Shown here piece by piece: positions 14,082-15,215 of a stretch of 15,215 nucleotides of DNA (within the stretch, counting starts at the first letter, position 1; every line of letters begins with the position of its first letter). Both the position numbers and the translations under genes were made by a program. Location of the stretch: the NCBI GenBank assembly GCA_030615435.1, contig JAUWZH010000027.1, forward strand, positions 1 through 15,215, in the 5' to 3' direction. This DNA is from Candidatus Brocadiaceae bacterium. Lineage in GTDB: Bacteria > Planctomycetota > Brocadiia > SM23-32. Below the pieces are notes generated by a model that saw only the letters and a program-made list of their open reading frames with translations, did no database searches and was not told the DNA's origin.

Positions 14082-14454
14082 GCCGACAAACAACTCACCA
14101 CAGAGCGGCACCTATGCCCTCATTCTGAGGGTTGACGCGGAAGGCCTTACCGTCCGGGTCGGCGCCCTGGGGGACGTCCACTTCCAGGCCGGATATTACT
14201 GCTACGTCGGGAGCGCCCTGGGGGGAGCCCGGGCACGCCTGGCCCGGCACTTCAGGAAACAGGGCAAACGCCGCCGCTGGCACGTGGACTACCTGCGGGA
14301 ACGGGGCGAGGTAGAAGGAGCGGTTCTGTGGGTCACCCGCTGCAGGGCCGAGTGCACGTTGAAAGGGCCAACGACTGGCCAGCGCTCCACGCTAGGGTTG
14401 GGCTTCTATTATGGCCCAAACCGCGTAAAAAACCCAAAACGTGAACGCGCTTAG
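14071..14454 (+). CDS. GIY-YIG (DUF123-type) nuclease-like protein, C-terminally truncated
   Basis: The first 97 of 127 residues match the DUF123 GIY-YIG family. GTYALILRV (13-21) carries the GIY-type Tyr15, and YCYVGSALGG (43-52) carries the YIG-type element. RLARH (56-60) follows with the usual basic and His residues, then RRWHVDYLRE and RCRAECTL. Family members normally continue with a conserved FGxSDCxC-x-SHL-like ending. Here the frame changes character after residue 97 (about 14361) into a low-similarity tail that ends at 14452-14454 and runs antisense over the adjacent membrane-protein gene. The gene is therefore probably broken by the incoming segment. The GTG at 14071 has GGAGGG nine bases upstream and overlaps the SNase stop, so the pair is translationally linked. 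Whether the shortened protein is stable is unknown. A genuinely short variant is the alternative. Confidence 0.75.
   Translation: MRREPTNNSPQSGTYALILRVDAEGLTVRVGALGDVHFQAGYYCYVGSALGGARARLARHFRKQGKRRRWHVDYLRERGEVEGAVLWVTRCRAECTLKGPTTGQRSTLGLGFYYGPNRVKNPKRERA
14366..14380 (-). terminator. weak hairpin downstream of the three-helix membrane gene
   Basis: GGCCA and TGGCC form a five-base-pair stem over a five-base loop. On the minus strand it lies 12 bases past the membrane-gene stop and is followed by CTTTC, a poor T-run. It could end that transcript, and it also marks the approximate junction with the truncated GIY-YIG gene. Confidence 0.25.
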
Positions 14455-14676
14455 GATTCCAACCATCAATAGAAAAGAACTCGGGGGGCCGCCCATAGCT
14501 ATGACGGCCAACGGCAAAAGTACCATCATCACGACCACGAACAGCCCCAGCCAGGACCAAAGGCAAAACGTGCTGAAGTCGTGTTCCTCAACCAGGTCAG
14601 CGAGCGCGTGAATAACAGTAGGCCAAAAAGAAAACACGGCAAGCACTGCCACAAAGAGCATTATCACGTCCGCCAT
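14392..14676 (-). CDS. three-helix membrane protein, function unknown
   Basis: This 94-aa protein is mostly hydrophobic. Helices are likely at residues about 3-25, 38-62 and 67-90, with an acidic stretch ADLVEEHD (about 25-33) between the first two. No family is recognised. The ATG at 14676 is chosen over an in-frame start at 14703 because GGAGAGGGGA (14682-14691) lies just upstream. The gap to the upstream minus-strand gene is only 30 bases, so the two are probably co-transcribed. GC content is near half, below that of the nuclease genes to the left. A small multi-helix membrane protein beside an unknown soluble protein is a layout seen in some defence modules, but nothing here shows that role. 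Confidence 0.65.
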   Translation of the reverse strand: MADVIMLFVAVLAVFSFWPTVIHALADLVEEHDFSTFCLWSWLGLFVVVMMVLLPLAVIAMGGPPSSFLLMVGILSAFTFWVFYAVWAIIEAQP

Positions 14677-14706
14677 TGGCGTCCCCTCTCCAGATGCAAC
14701 CACGCG

Positions 14707-15215
14707 CTACACTTCGGAATCTTGCTGCTTCTTTGGCGGCGGAGGTAACAAGGTCGAGTTTCGCCGCAGTTCGGAATACCTCTTTGCCCATCGCTTCGCG
14801 CGGGGCCTATTGCGTAACCAGATGCGGCCACGACTCCCTTCCTTGACTGTGTCGAAGTGCTCGATTTCCTCGCGCACGAATTTATCATCGGCAACCCAGA
14901 AGTGCTTCAGGTCATCCTCTCCATGTTCTGACTTGTCTATCACCCTCGTACACATGAGCAATCCGTGTTTCTTCATGCGTCCTGCAGCATCTTCTACCGG
15001 ATTCCAGACCAGGAATTCACATTCGACGCCGCGGTCGTGAAGCACCTTGACGCCCTGTAGGAGCTCTTCCGGACCCCGCAGTCCGCCGCATACCATCCAG
15101 AATCTTTTCTTTGTCCGCCAGAGAATGAAATTCAAAAGCTCGTAGGTGCCGGACGTTGAACCCGTGTCCTGCAAACAACCTTCGGCTGTGCGCTGCGGCA
15201 GCACGATCGTGCAGT
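14707..15215 (-). CDS. unrecognised protein, 5' end outside window (possibly phospholipase D-like fold)
   Basis: The frame is open to the right window edge, so the start is probably outside; a GTG at 15204 is the only in-window alternative. About 165 residues are visible. Alternating hydrophobic strands and helices occur (KRFWMVCGGL, GVKVLHDRGVECEFLVWNP, then LKHFWVADDKFVREE). The strand-helix-strand order and the HFWVADDK segment recall half of a phospholipase D-like domain, but the diagnostic HxK-x4-D motif is not clear, so I leave the function open. The C-terminus is basic and ends with a Pro-Pro-Pro-Pro-Lys-Lys-Gln-Gln tail. It is followed after 30 bases by the three-helix membrane gene. 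GC content is lower than in the core genes, fitting an acquired pair. Confidence 0.6.
   Translation of the reverse strand, partial: CTIVLPQRTAEGCLQDTGSTSGTYELLNFILWRTKKRFWMVCGGLRGPEELLQGVKVLHDRGVECEFLVWNPVEDAAGRMKKHGLLMCTRVIDKSEHGEDDLKHFWVADDKFVREEIEHFDTVKEGSRGRIWLRNRPRAKRWAKRYSELRRNSTLLPPPPKKQQDSEV

Overview
The window looks like a contig from an uncultured, high-GC, Gram-negative-type bacterium. Most of the core genes use GC-rich codons. The best taxonomic hints are a HEAT-repeat lipoprotein carrying a W..WW..N motif that I associate with Planctomycetota-type HEAT proteins, a sugar-catabolism cluster rich in Gfo/Idh/MocA and SDR enzymes, and large cytoplasmic polysaccharide-enzyme-like proteins. 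Planctomycetota, or a neighbouring group such as Armatimonadota or Hydrogenedentota, is an inference and not a demonstrated placement.

Layout. (1) Positions 1-1050 are AT-richer (about 50% GC by eye) and hold two minus-strand accessory genes: an unlisted 56-aa single-pass membrane protein with its own promoter, and a DUF4145 protein. (2) Positions 1235-7021 are a plus-strand carbohydrate cluster: a 788-aa TIM-barrel/amidotransferase-like protein, an 811-aa protein resembling the PcRGLX/YetA (exo-rhamnogalacturonan lyase, PL26-like) family, and a gluconate 5-dehydrogenase-like SDR. Together they suggest cytoplasmic breakdown of a pectin-type or other acidic oligosaccharide. (3) Positions 7022-7893 are a second AT-richer patch with a long perfect palindrome and a minus-strand Nudix-like gene. 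Its right edge cuts a second SDR gene after 19 codons. (4) Positions 8017-9024 are a minus-strand Gfo/Idh/MocA oxidoreductase, formerly upstream of that broken SDR. Divergent from it are mgtC-like, nikR and a homocysteine S-methyltransferase gene (9256-11188). (5) Positions 11202-13220 are a convergent HEAT-repeat lipoprotein. (6) Positions 13494-14454 are a two-gene nuclease operon: a membrane-anchored SNase-like protein overlapping a DUF123-type GIY-YIG protein. The latter loses its conserved C-terminus where a third AT-richer patch begins. (7) Positions 14392-15215 are two minus-strand accessory genes, a three-helix membrane protein and an unrecognised protein open to the window edge.

The most notable pattern is that all five accessory genes in the three AT-richer patches lie on the minus strand. 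At two of the patch edges a recognisable host gene is cut in the middle of a conserved motif. This points to repeated acquisition of small gene cassettes at the cost of resident genes. No transposase, integrase, CRISPR array, tRNA or rRNA was recognised in the window.
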